Shown piece after piece: positions 34,628-43,355 of a stretch of DNA of 64,000 bases; position 1 is the stretch's first letter, and each line of letters starts with the position of its first letter. Location of the stretch: assembly GCF_004135605.1 (NCBI RefSeq), contig NZ_SDPT01000002.1, positions 992,001-1,056,000 on the forward strand, given 5' to 3'. The translations under genes were made by a program, and so were the position numbers. Source of the DNA: Sphingomonas desiccabilis. GTDB taxonomy: Bacteria > Pseudomonadota > Alphaproteobacteria > Sphingomonadales > Sphingomonadaceae. The notes below the pieces were generated by a model that saw nothing but the letters and a program-made list of their open reading frames with translations, did no database searches and was not told where the DNA came from.

Positions 34628-34733
34628 CCCGCCGGCAGCCGCGAAGAGAAAAGCCAATCCGGCGCGACGTTTACCTCGCTGTAACGCGCCGCCCGGTAAG
34701 CTCCCGTCCATTTGGTGAGGGAGTCGGGCCGCG

Positions 34734-36632
34734 GTGCGGATACTGATTGTAGACGACGAACCGGCGATGCACGAATCCTACCGGCATGCATTCCGCAGGC
34801 CGGAAGGAGAGCGCTCCCTGTCCGCCATGGCCGCCGAGCTGTTCGAGGAAGACGGCAACGGCGCTTTGGCTGCCGATCCGGATCCGGAGCTGGAGCTCGT
34901 CCATGTCTCCCAGGGATTGGAGGCAGTCGCTGCGGTCGAGGAGGCCGTTCGCGCCGGCAGGCCGTTCGCCGTGGCGTTCATCGACGTCCGCATGCCGCCA
35001 GGCATCGACGGCAAGGAGACGGCGGCCCGGATCCGCGCGATCGATCCGGACGTGAGCCTGGTGATCGTCACCGGCTTCTCCGACTTCGCGCCGGCCGAGA
35101 TCTTCCGTGCCGCCGGGCCGGCGGACAAGATCTTCTACATCGCCAAGCCGTTCGAGGCGGTCGAGGTGGTGCAGACCGCGACCGCGCTCGCGCACCGCTG
35201 GCAGCTGGACCGCGAACTCGCTGCCACCCGCGCGGCCCTGGCGGAGAAGGTGGCCCGGCTCGAGGAACAGGCGCTGGAGCTTGCCGCCAACGAGAGCAAG
35301 GCCGCCCATCTGGCCAGCCACGACTCGCTCACCGAGGCTCCCAACCGTCTGGCCTTCCTGCGCGCGCTCAGCGAACGCGTGCACGTGCCGGGTTGCTTTG
35401 CGGTGGCGATGCTCGACATCGATCGGTTCAAGCTGATCAACGACACCTTCGGCCATTTCGCGGGCGACGAAGTGATCCGCACCGTCTGCAACGTCCTGTC
35501 GGAGCAGATCGGGGACGACGGGTTGGTCGCCCGTCTCGCGGGTGACGAGTTCGGGCTGATGATGTCGGTCTCCGGCGAGGACGATGCGGTGATGCGCTGC
35601 GAGCGGCTGTTGCGTGCCTGTTCGGGGACGCTCAGCATCTTCGGACAATCGGTACAGAACACCGCCTCGATCGGCTTGGTGGTGGCCGATGCGGATCATC
35701 AGCGCGACTCCGTCGATATCATGCGTCGTGCAGACCTGGCGCTGAACGAAGCGAAGCGCGCGGGGCGCAACCTGGTCCGGGTGTTCGACGAGAGCATGGA
35801 CGATTCGGTCCGCTTCCGCCGCCAGATCGAATCTGGGCTCGGCCAGGCGATGGCCAACGGCGAACTCTCGCTCGTCTACCAGCCGATCTTTGCGCGCGGC
35901 GGATTGGAGGTGGTCGCTTTCGAGGCGCTGCTTCGCTGGTGCAGCCCGGAACACGGCATGATCTCTCCGGGGATGTTCATTCCCGTCGCAGAGGAAAGTG
36001 GGCTGATCCACGATCTCGGCGACTGGGTGGTGGGCGAGGCGCTCGAAGCGGCCAAGCGCTGGCCAGGGCAATTCGTCTCCGTGAACTTCTCTCCGCGCCA
36101 GTTCCGCCGGCAGAATTTCGTGGCGCAACTGGTGGGGCAGGTCCAGCGGGCCGGCGTGTCCCCGAACCAGCTGCAGATCGAGATTACGGAAACAGCGCTC
36201 GCCGAAAATGCCGAACGCGCCGCCGACACCCTCTACCGGTTGCGGCAGATGGGCTTTCGCGTGGCGATCGACGATTTCGGCACCGGCTACTCCAGCCTGT
36301 ATAATATCCGCACCTTCGCGCTCGACACGCTGAAGATCGACAGCAGCTTTGTGGACGGCATGGGACGCGAGCGCGAGTCTGCCGCGATCGTGCATTCGAT
36401 CATCCATCTGGGCCGCGCGCTGGGTCTGGAGGTCGTGGCGGAGGGCGTCGAGAACGAGACTCAGCTCCAGGCGCTGCGCCTGGCAGGCTGTTCCCAGGTG
36501 CAGGGCTATTATCTCTCCCCGCCGCTGGTCGCCGAGGATGCGGTGCGGCTTGCCGAGGGCGGCAGCGTGCTCGACCCGCAGGCCCCCTGCGCACCGGAGG
36601 CGCAAGTGCCGGGTACCGGCACCACCGGCTGA
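34734..36632 (+). CDS. Response regulator with REC, GGDEF and EAL domains
   Basis: 632 residues from GTG 34734. The receiver domain has RILIVDDEP at 2-10, the phospho-Asp in VAFIDVRMPPGIDG near 86 and the Lys in YIAKPFEA near 141. A coiled-coil-like linker leads to a GGDEF domain (LDIDRFKLINDTFGHFAGDE) whose active-site loop is LAGDEFGLMM, an AGDEF variant. The EAL domain has FEALLRW, FSPRQF, ITETAL and DDFGTGYSSL, so metal and catalytic residues look intact and phosphodiesterase activity is likely. It controls cyclic-di-GMP on phosphorylation, probably by the histidine kinase whose ATG overlaps its stop. Confidence 0.9.
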   Translation: MRILIVDDEPAMHESYRHAFRRPEGERSLSAMAAELFEEDGNGALAADPDPELELVHVSQGLEAVAAVEEAVRAGRPFAVAFIDVRMPPGIDGKETAARIRAIDPDVSLVIVTGFSDFAPAEIFRAAGPADKIFYIAKPFEAVEVVQTATALAHRWQLDRELAATRAALAEKVARLEEQALELAANESKAAHLASHDSLTEAPNRLAFLRALSERVHVPGCFAVAMLDIDRFKLINDTFGHFAGDEVIRTVCNVLSEQIGDDGLVARLAGDEFGLMMSVSGEDDAVMRCERLLRACSGTLSIFGQSVQNTASIGLVVADADHQRDSVDIMRRADLALNEAKRAGRNLVRVFDESMDDSVRFRRQIESGLGQAMANGELSLVYQPIFARGGLEVVAFEALLRWCSPEHGMISPGMFIPVAEESGLIHDLGDWVVGEALEAAKRWPGQFVSVNFSPRQFRRQNFVAQLVGQVQRAGVSPNQLQIEITETALAENAERAADTLYRLRQMGFRVAIDDFGTGYSSLYNIRTFALDTLKIDSSFVDGMGRERESAAIVHSIIHLGRALGLEVVAEGVENETQLQALRLAGCSQVQGYYLSPPLVAEDAVRLAEGGSVLDPQAPCAPEAQVPGTGTTG

Positions 36633-38413
36633 TGCCCGGCCGCCGGCGCGCGCATCAGGGCTGGCGCCGCCACCTGCGCGGGGCCGGCCCGACGTCCCTG
36701 TCCGGCAAGCTCGTGTGGATCCTCACCGGCATCGGCGTGGCCGGGACGCTCGGCATCGCCCTGATGCTGACGCTGGTGCTCACCCCCGGCTTCCGCCAGT
36801 TGGAGGATCAGTCTATCCAGCGCGAGACGATGCGCGCCGCCGCCGTGCTCGACACGCTGCGCCTGCAGGTGGAGGCGACGGCCCGTACGGTGGACGAGGC
36901 CGGTGCCGGCGGGAAGCCGGCGGTGCGGCTCGCGGAGGAAAGCCCGCGCGCCCGACTGCTCGTGCCGGATGATCCGCCGGACGCTCGGCGGACGGCAGAG
37001 GCATTGCGCGGTATCGATCCGGTTGCAGCCCTCGGGGACGCGCGATCGGGCAGCTTCTTCGCCTGGAACGGCGGCACGCTGATCGCCGTCGGCATCGCGC
37101 GCGTGACCGCGCGCACAGGAGGGATCCCCACCTATGCCGCGGTTGCCGAGCCGGTACACCGCGCCCAGATACAACAGCGCCTCCAGCGGGCGGTCCGGCT
37201 CGTGCCGATGGGTGCCGCTACTCCGCGGGTGGACCGCAACCGCGACAGCCTGGACCTGCGGGTGCCGATTGCAGGCTGGGACGGTCGTCCCGTCGCGGGC
37301 GTCGCCTTCTCGATCGATCGGAACCTATGGGGTCTCGGCGGCAAGCTGCTGATGTACGCGGCAGCGGGCGTCACCGCGCTGATGCTCCTTCTCCTCATCA
37401 TGCTGCGGCGCATCTTCCACCGGCTGGTCCTGCAACGGCTGCACTCGGTCGAGCGGCACATGCACCAGATCGGCGACTCCGGCTCGATGGCGACGCTGCC
37501 AGATCCGGTCACCCGGGATGAAATCGGCTCGCTGGTAGCCAGCTTCAACGCGATGCTCGGCCAACTCGCCAGCCTGCGCGAGCAGCTGGAGGTGCAGTCC
37601 TTCCGCCTTGGCCGGACGGAGAGTGCCGAGGCTGCGATGCACAACGTTCGCAACGCTCTGAACCCGATCAGCACGATCCTGTCGAAGGGGCTCAGCCACG
37701 GGCTGCCGGTCGATCCTGCCACGATCGATCGGGCGCTGAACGAGCTTGGCGAGCCGGGGACGCAGCCGGAACGCCGGGCGAAGCTGGTCGCATTCCTGCG
37801 CGCCGCGCTCGCTGCCGAGCGGAGCGCGCGCGGGGAGCGGCTTTCCCAGCTGGAGATGGGGCGCGACGCTCTGCAGAACGTGCTGGAGATCATCGGCAGC
37901 CGCTCCAGCCGGGATCAGGACCGGTTGCCACTGGAGATCTGCGACGTCACCCAGTTGATCGCCCGCAACGGCGCGATCGCGCGCTATTCGCGCGAACTGT
38001 CGATCGCCACCGTGTTTCCCTCCAAATCGTGCCTGGTGCGCGCGAACCGCGTGATCCTGAGCCAGGTGATCGGCAACCTCTTCTCCAACGCGGCAGAATC
38101 CATCGCGGCCGCAGAAACGCCCGGCGCCAGCATTCGCGTTTCCATTGCCGAGCGGGAGGGCCGTGTGGAGGTCGTCATCCGCGACAATGGCGAAGGCTTC
38201 GACCCCGCGGACGGACCAGCGTTGTTCCAACGCGGCTTTTCCACCCGGAAGAACCGGTCCGGGGGGCTGGGCCTTCACTGGTGCGCGACGTCGATGATGG
38301 CGATGGGCGGCGCGCTTCGTCTGGAGAGCGAAGGCTGGGGGCGGGGAGCGCGCGCGGTGCTGACGCTTCAACGGGCGCAAGCGACGGCCGAGGCGCCGGA
38401 AATCGCCGCCTAA
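36632..38413 (+). CDS. Membrane sensor histidine kinase with atypical DHp motif
   Basis: 593 residues. Membrane segments lie at about 29-52 and 235-260 and flank a ~180-residue periplasmic sensor region. A HAMP-like segment follows (RLHSVERHMHQIGDSGSMATLP...RDEIGSLVASFNAMLGQL). The His motif is EAAMHNVRNALNPISTILSKGL near 335-356, which differs from the usual HELRTPL type. The ATPase has SQVIGNLFSNAAESIAAA (N-box), DNGEGFDPADG and a GGLGLHWCA lid. It starts at the TGA of the REC-GGDEF-EAL gene (1-bp overlap) and is its likely partner. The signal it senses is unknown. Confidence 0.88.
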   Translation: MPGRRRAHQGWRRHLRGAGPTSLSGKLVWILTGIGVAGTLGIALMLTLVLTPGFRQLEDQSIQRETMRAAAVLDTLRLQVEATARTVDEAGAGGKPAVRLAEESPRARLLVPDDPPDARRTAEALRGIDPVAALGDARSGSFFAWNGGTLIAVGIARVTARTGGIPTYAAVAEPVHRAQIQQRLQRAVRLVPMGAATPRVDRNRDSLDLRVPIAGWDGRPVAGVAFSIDRNLWGLGGKLLMYAAAGVTALMLLLLIMLRRIFHRLVLQRLHSVERHMHQIGDSGSMATLPDPVTRDEIGSLVASFNAMLGQLASLREQLEVQSFRLGRTESAEAAMHNVRNALNPISTILSKGLSHGLPVDPATIDRALNELGEPGTQPERRAKLVAFLRAALAAERSARGERLSQLEMGRDALQNVLEIIGSRSSRDQDRLPLEICDVTQLIARNGAIARYSRELSIATVFPSKSCLVRANRVILSQVIGNLFSNAAESIAAAETPGASIRVSIAEREGRVEVVIRDNGEGFDPADGPALFQRGFSTRKNRSGGLGLHWCATSMMAMGGALRLESEGWGRGARAVLTLQRAQATAEAPEIAA

Positions 38414-38541
38414 AGAGGGCGCGGCGCCTGTCGCGTGGTTCCAGACTTTGTTAGGAGTGGTCGGGCGAGACGGAACGCCGCATCCGCGCGATGCGGTCGC
38501 GCGCCGCCACGGCGGTGGGCGCATCGAAGAGAGGATGCACG

Positions 38542-40605
38542 GTGACGGCGATTTCCAAAGCAGGCTGGGCGGCGCTTGCGCTGTTGGCGGCGGCCGCGCT
38601 GGGCGTGGTCGCCTTTTCCCGCGGCGAGTCGGTGAACGCGCTGTGGATCGTCGTCGCCGCGGTTGCAATCTACCTGATCGCCTATCGCTTCTACGCGCTC
38701 TACATCGCCCGCCATGTAATGCGGCTCGATCCCGCGCGCGAGACACCCGCGGTCCGGCGCGCGGACGGGCTGGACTATGTCGCCACCCACCGCAACGTCC
38801 TGTTCGGCCACCATTTCGCGGCCATCGCCGGGGCGGGGCCGCTGGTGGGGCCGGTGCTCGCGGCGCAGATGGGCTATCTTCCCGGCACCCTGTGGATCCT
38901 GGCGGGCGTCGTGCTCGCGGGCGCCGTGCAGGACTTCATGGTGCTGTTCATCTCGATGCGGCGCGACGGCAAGTCGCTCGGCGAGCTGATCCGCATCGAA
39001 ATGGGCCCGGTCCCAGGCACGATCGCGCTGTTCGGCGCCTTCATGATCATGGTCATCATCCTTGCGGTGCTGGCCCTCATCGTGGTGCGCGCGCTCGCCG
39101 ACAGCCCATGGGGGATGTTCACGGTGGCGGCCACGGTGCCGCTCGCAATCCTGATGGGCATCTACACGCGCTGGCTGCGACCCGGGAAGATCGGGGAGGT
39201 CTCGATCCTCGGCTTCGTCGGCCTGATCCTCGCGATCGTCTATGGCGGGCAGGTGGCGGCGTCGCCCACCTTCGGGCCGCTGTTCACCTTCTCGGCGGTC
39301 GAGCTGTGCTGGATCCTGATCGGCTATGGCGCGATCGCCTCCGTGCTGCCGGTGTGGCTGCTGCTGGCGCCGCGGGATTATCTCTCCACCTTTCTCAAGA
39401 TCGGCGCCATCGCCGCGCTCGCCATCGGCATCGCGATCATGGCGCCGCCGCTGCGCATGCCCGCGGTGACCCAGTTCATCGACGGCAGCGGCCCGGTCTG
39501 GTCGGGCGCGCTGTTCCCGTTCCTGTTCATCACCATCGCCTGCGGGGCGGTTTCGGGCTTCCACGCGCTGATCGCGAGCGGTACCACGCCCAAGCTGATC
39601 GCGAGCGAGGGCGACGCCCCCTTTATCGGATATGGGGCGATGCTGATGGAGAGCTTCGTCGCGATCATGGCGCTGGTCGGGGCTTCCATCCTCGATCCAG
39701 GCGTCTATTTCGCGATGAACAGCCCCGCGGCGGTGCTGGGCACCGACGTCCACTCCGCGGCCACCGCCGTCACGGCGATGGGCTTCCCGGTCACGGCCGA
39801 TATGCTGGCCCAGACGGCCAGCGACGTCGGCGAAACCACGATCGTCTCGCGCTCGGGCGGGGCGCCCACGCTGGCGGTCGCGATGGCGCACATCTTCAGC
39901 CACGTCGTCGGCGGCAAGGCGATGATGGCCTTCTGGTACCATTTCGCCATTCTGTTCGAAGCGCTGTTCATCCTGACGGCGGTGGACGCGGGCACGCGCG
40001 CCGGCCGCTTCATGCTGCAGGACCTGATTGGTCTCGCCGTCCCCCGCTTCCGGGAGGCGTCGGCGATCGTGCCCGGCCTGATCGCGACCGCGCTGTGCGT
40101 CGCTGCGTGGGGCTTCTTCCTCTATCAGGGCGTCACCGATCCGCTGGGGGGCGTGAACACGCTGTGGCCGCTGTTCGGCATCTCCAACCAGATGCTCGCC
40201 GCCGTGGCGCTGGTGCTGGCGACCGTGGTGCTGTTCCGCATGAAGCAGCAGCGCTTCGCCTGGGTGACGATGGTGCCGGCCGCCTGGCTGCTGGTCTGCA
40301 CGGGCAGCGCGGGCTTGTTGAAGCTCTTTTCGGCGGATCCGAAGGTCGGGTTCCTGGCGCACGCGGCACGGTATGGAGACGCGCTCGCCAGCGGCCAGGT
40401 GCTGGCGCCTGCCAAGGATCTCGCCGAAATGCGCCGCATCGTCTTCAACGATCGCATCGATGCAGCGCTCTGCGCGATCTTCCTCGCCGTGGTCTTCTCG
40501 ATCTTCTTCTACGGCATCCGCACCTGCCTCCAGGCCCGGCGGATCGCCCGGCCGAGCGTGACGGAGATCCCGCCGACGCTCGCGCGGGTGGAGGCGGCGC
40601 AATGA
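38542..40605 (+). CDS. cstA: Carbon starvation protein CstA (peptide/pyruvate transporter family)
   Basis: 687 residues from GTG 38542 after GAGAGGA. About 16 hydrophobic segments are seen. LDYVATHRNVLFGHHFAAIAGAGPLVGPVLAAQMGYLPGTLWI near 78-120 and AVQDFMVLFISMRRDGKSLG are strong CstA features. HIFSHVVGGKAMMAFWYHFAILFEALFILTAVDAGTRAGRFMLQD near 440-490 is the second signature. CstA/BtsT proteins import peptides or pyruvate across the inner membrane when carbon is scarce. It is coupled by a 4-bp overlap to the small YbdD-like gene, as in E. coli. Confidence 0.95.
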   Translation: MTAISKAGWAALALLAAAALGVVAFSRGESVNALWIVVAAVAIYLIAYRFYALYIARHVMRLDPARETPAVRRADGLDYVATHRNVLFGHHFAAIAGAGPLVGPVLAAQMGYLPGTLWILAGVVLAGAVQDFMVLFISMRRDGKSLGELIRIEMGPVPGTIALFGAFMIMVIILAVLALIVVRALADSPWGMFTVAATVPLAILMGIYTRWLRPGKIGEVSILGFVGLILAIVYGGQVAASPTFGPLFTFSAVELCWILIGYGAIASVLPVWLLLAPRDYLSTFLKIGAIAALAIGIAIMAPPLRMPAVTQFIDGSGPVWSGALFPFLFITIACGAVSGFHALIASGTTPKLIASEGDAPFIGYGAMLMESFVAIMALVGASILDPGVYFAMNSPAAVLGTDVHSAATAVTAMGFPVTADMLAQTASDVGETTIVSRSGGAPTLAVAMAHIFSHVVGGKAMMAFWYHFAILFEALFILTAVDAGTRAGRFMLQDLIGLAVPRFREASAIVPGLIATALCVAAWGFFLYQGVTDPLGGVNTLWPLFGISNQMLAAVALVLATVVLFRMKQQRFAWVTMVPAAWLLVCTGSAGLLKLFSADPKVGFLAHAARYGDALASGQVLAPAKDLAEMRRIVFNDRIDAALCAIFLAVVFSIFFYGIRTCLQARRIARPSVTEIPPTLARVEAAQ

Positions 40606-40796
40606 GCCGGCTCGCCGCCCTTGCCGCCCGCGTGCGGGAAACGGCCCACCTCATGGTCGGCATGCCCTCCTATGCTGCCTATCGCCTGCACATGGAGCAG
40701 CATCACCCCGAAAGCCCGCCCATGAGCGAGGCGGAGTTCTTCCGCGATCGGCAGCAGGCCCGCTACGGCGGCAAGAACGGCGGTCGCTGCTGCTAA
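40602..40796 (+). CDS. YbdD/YjiX family small protein
   Basis: 64 residues. MVGMPSYAAYRLHMEQHHPESPPMSEAEFFRDRQQARYGGKNGGRCC is the whole conserved core of the family in E. coli YbdD and YjiX, encoded after cstA and btsT respectively. No hydrophobic segment. The family is needed with CstA/BtsT for pyruvate uptake, but its mechanism is not settled. The ATGA overlap with cstA means one transcript and coupled translation. Confidence 0.93.
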   Translation: MSRLAALAARVRETAHLMVGMPSYAAYRLHMEQHHPESPPMSEAEFFRDRQQARYGGKNGGRCC

Positions 40797-40800
40797 CGAA

Positions 40801-40826
40801 CGGGTCCCGCCCTTCCGGGCGACCCG
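40801..40826 (+). terminator. Hairpin after ybdD (possible terminator)
   Basis: CGGGT and CGCCC pair with GGGCG and ACCCG, with a 2-nt bulge and a TTCC-type loop. No T-tract follows, so termination strength is doubtful. It starts 5 bp after the ybdD stop. Confidence 0.4.
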
Positions 40827-40879
40827 CTGTCCGTCAAACGCCTTGAGCCCGTCCGTCAAGCGTGTAGGGCCGCACCCCC

Positions 40880-42169
40880 ATGTCGCACGCACACCCCACC
40901 GCTCTCGGCCTAGATTTCGGCACCACCAACTCCGTCGCGGCGTTGGCGCGCGGCGGCGCGGCCGACCTCGTCCTGCTGGACGCACCCGACGGCCCGGATG
41001 CGGTGTTCCGATCCGCGCTCTGCTTCTGGCAGGACGAGGTGCCCGGCGGCGTCGCGTGCGAGGCCGGGCCGTGGGCCATCGCCGAGTATCTCGAGTACCC
41101 GGAGGGCAGCCGCTTCCTCCAGTCGTTCAAGTCGGTCGCGGCGAGCAGCGCCTTCGAACAGGCAACCGTCTTCGATCGGCGCTACCGCTTCGAGGACCTC
41201 GGCCGTCTGTTCCTCGACAAGCTCGCCGCACGGGCCGGCGGCGCGATCGCGGGCGTAGGCAGAGTTGTGGTGGGGAGGCCGGTGGAATATGCTGGACATC
41301 GGCCGGACGCCGCCCTCGCGCGCACCCGCTATGATGCGATGTTCGCGGGGCTGGGGGCGGAAATCCACTATGTCTACGAACCGGTGGGCGCGGCGTTCAG
41401 CTACGCTGCGCGCATCGACGATCCGGCGACCATCCTGGTGGCCGACTTCGGCGGCGGCACCAGCGACTTTTCGGTCGTCCACATTGCGGCACCGGGCGCC
41501 GCTCGCCGGTGCGAGCCGCTCGGCCACGCCGGCGTCGGCATCGCCGGCGATCGCTTCGATTATCGCATCCTCGACCATCTCGTCCTGCCGCTGCTGGGCA
41601 AGGGCAGCAGCTATCGCTCGTTCGACAAGGTTCTGGAGATCCCGCGCGGCTATTTCACCGACTTCGCCGACTGGTCGCGCCTGGCGCTGATGCGCAATCG
41701 CCGTACGCTGGCGGAACTCGACAAGCTGCGCCGCAGCGCGCTCGACCCGGACGCGATCGGGCGCATGATCGCGGTGATCGAGGAAGAGCAGGGCTTCCGC
41801 CTCTATGACGCGGTCGGCCGCGTGAAGCGCGACCTTTCGACAGCGGAGCATGCCCGATTCCGGTTCACCGGCGGCGGGCTCTCGGTCGAGGCAGAGGTTA
41901 CGCGCGCGCAGTTCGAGGCGTGGATCGCCCCCGACGTCGTCCGCATCGAGGCAGCCGTCGACACTGCCTTGGCGACGGCAGGGGTGCCCCCGACCGCGAT
42001 CGACCGCGTGTTCCTGACCGGCGGCACGTCGCTCACGCCGCGCATCCGCCGGCTCTTCAGCGAGCGGTTCGGCGACGAGAAGATCGCTAGCGGCGGCGAA
42101 CTGACCTCGATCGCCCACGGTCTGGCGCTGATCGGCGAGCAGGAGGATGTCGCGGCCTGGGCAGCGTAG
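40880..42169 (+). CDS. Hsp70-family (YegD-like) chaperone protein
   Basis: 429 residues. It has only the actin-like ATPase part of Hsp70. LGLDFGTTNSVAAL near 9-22 is phosphate loop 1, YVYEPVGAAFSYAA and VADFGGGTSDFSVV near 170-205 are connect and phosphate 2, and VFLTGGTSLTPRIRRLFSERFG near 375 is the adenosine motif. No substrate-binding domain follows, as in E. coli YegD. The role of this family is not well known. It stands alone with an 83-bp gap before it and 93 bp after. Confidence 0.88.
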   Translation: MSHAHPTALGLDFGTTNSVAALARGGAADLVLLDAPDGPDAVFRSALCFWQDEVPGGVACEAGPWAIAEYLEYPEGSRFLQSFKSVAASSAFEQATVFDRRYRFEDLGRLFLDKLAARAGGAIAGVGRVVVGRPVEYAGHRPDAALARTRYDAMFAGLGAEIHYVYEPVGAAFSYAARIDDPATILVADFGGGTSDFSVVHIAAPGAARRCEPLGHAGVGIAGDRFDYRILDHLVLPLLGKGSSYRSFDKVLEIPRGYFTDFADWSRLALMRNRRTLAELDKLRRSALDPDAIGRMIAVIEEEQGFRLYDAVGRVKRDLSTAEHARFRFTGGGLSVEAEVTRAQFEAWIAPDVVRIEAAVDTALATAGVPPTAIDRVFLTGGTSLTPRIRRLFSERFGDEKIASGGELTSIAHGLALIGEQEDVAAWAA

Positions 42170-42262
42170 CGCGACATCGCCGTGGAAGATGCCGGCTGAG
42201 CAGCTATGCTGGCTCTGGGGCGACCGCGGTGGGTGCTGCGGTCTACGTCGGGGGAGCGGGCG

Positions 42263-42838
42263 ATGGATCGAGGGACCGGCACGTCGCAGCCGCTGGAGCC
42301 CGTCGAGCGGCACCAGCCGAGCTTCTCGCTCGGCAATCGGCTGTCGCGGGTCGGCTGGGGGCTTTGCTGGCTGTTGCTTGCCCGGTGGACGCCGCCGCCG
42401 CTCCACCGCTGGCGTTGCATGCTGTTGCGCCTCTGGGGCGCGGAGATCGGCCGTGGTGCGCGCATCTACGGCTCGGTCCGGGTCTGGCACCCGGCGAACC
42501 TTGAGGTCGGCGAGGGATCGGTGCTCGGCCCGCGGGTTCGCTGCTACAACCAGGGGCGCATCAGGATCGGGCGGTCGGTGGTCGTCTCGCAGGACGCCAG
42601 CCTCTGCGCGAGCACGCACGACGTGGCCGACCCATTGTTCCCGCTCCGCCTGCGGCCGATCCGGATCGAGGATCACGCCTGGGTCGCCGCGGAAGCCTTT
42701 GTCGGGCCCGGGGTTCGGGTGGGGACGGGGGCAGTGCTCGGCGCGCGGGGCGTGGCGATGCGCGATCTCGCGCCATGGACCTTCTTCTCCGGCAACCCGG
42801 CGCAACCGCTGAAGCTGCGACCTCCGCTTCAAGAATAA
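42263..42838 (+). CDS. WcaF-like acetyltransferase (left-handed beta-helix)
   Basis: 191 residues from ATG 42263 after GGGGGAGCGGG. An upstream in-frame ATG at 42206 is less likely. The N-terminus SFSLGNRLSRVGWGLCWLLLARWTPPPLHRWRCMLLRLWGAEIG and hexapeptide repeats with SVRVWHPANLEVGEGSVLGPRVRCYNQGRIRIG are typical of colanic acid acetyltransferase WcaF. STHDVADPLFPLRLRPIRIEDHAWV holds the catalytic His region. It likely O-acetylates a sugar of the exopolysaccharide. The large exopolysaccharide operon begins on the other strand 1.7 kb downstream. Confidence 0.85.
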   Translation: MDRGTGTSQPLEPVERHQPSFSLGNRLSRVGWGLCWLLLARWTPPPLHRWRCMLLRLWGAEIGRGARIYGSVRVWHPANLEVGEGSVLGPRVRCYNQGRIRIGRSVVVSQDASLCASTHDVADPLFPLRLRPIRIEDHAWVAAEAFVGPGVRVGTGAVLGARGVAMRDLAPWTFFSGNPAQPLKLRPPLQE

Positions 42839-42920
42839 CCAGTCTGGTACGTTTCTTCTTTCCTACACCTGTCGTTCCGGATCACACCTGCCGCGGATTT
42901 CCATCTTCGGGAGGCTCCGT

Positions 42921-43355
42921 ATGTCTTCTTCCATTCCCATCGACGTACCCGCACCGTTCGTCCCTGCCGTTGGCCTGTCGTTCGGGCAGCCGGGGGCCGA
43001 CGCCGTGTTCGTGGACACCGCCAATCCCATGCCGGTGCGGCTGGCCCGCGGCCCGGCCGCCGCCTCGCCGCTGGCGGGAACCGCGTCCACGTCAGGCCGG
43101 GTCGGGCCGTTCGTGCCGGAACTCGATCGGCCGATCCACCTCACGCTGTCGGGAAGCTGGTCCGGCAGGGTGCGCGTGCTGCGATCCGCGGACGGCGGCG
43201 CTACGCTCGATCCGCTGACGCTTGCGGGCGAGCCTTGGGGCCTGTTCACGACCAACGCCAACGAACCGGTCGCGGAGGAAAGCGTCGCCGGCACGTGCTA
43301 TTACCTCGAACTGTCGCTGCTCAGCGGCACGGTCGCCTATCGGGTGGCGCAATGA
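42921..43355 (+). CDS. Hypothetical protein paired with SGNH hydrolase
   Basis: 144 residues, ATG 42921 after GGGAGG. No signal peptide or membrane segment. The sequence is rich in beta-strand-like patches (GLSFGQPGADAVFVDTANPMPVRLARG and RPIHLTLSGSWSGRVRVLRSADGGATLDPLTLAGEPWGLFTTNANEPV). It ends YYLELSLLSGTVAYRVAQ. Such patterns are seen in phage-tail-like and carbohydrate-binding beta-sandwich proteins, but I do not recognise a family. Its stop overlaps the next start (ATGA), so it is translated with the hydrolase. Confidence 0.65.
   Translation: MSSSIPIDVPAPFVPAVGLSFGQPGADAVFVDTANPMPVRLARGPAAASPLAGTASTSGRVGPFVPELDRPIHLTLSGSWSGRVRVLRSADGGATLDPLTLAGEPWGLFTTNANEPVAEESVAGTCYYLELSLLSGTVAYRVAQ

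Noticed and set aside
34628..34733. Possible RNA element between glmS and the REC-GGDEF-EAL gene
   Set aside because: 106 bp with no strong hairpin, T-tract or recognisable riboswitch or ribozyme pattern.
38414..38541. GGAAC at 38470-38474 upstream of cstA as an EcfG promoter
   Set aside because: No CGTT-like -10 at 16-18 bp; judged chance.
38410..40602. 730-codon minus-strand open frame opposite cstA
   Set aside because: Asp/Arg/His-rich antisense translation without domains; cstA is secure on the plus strand.
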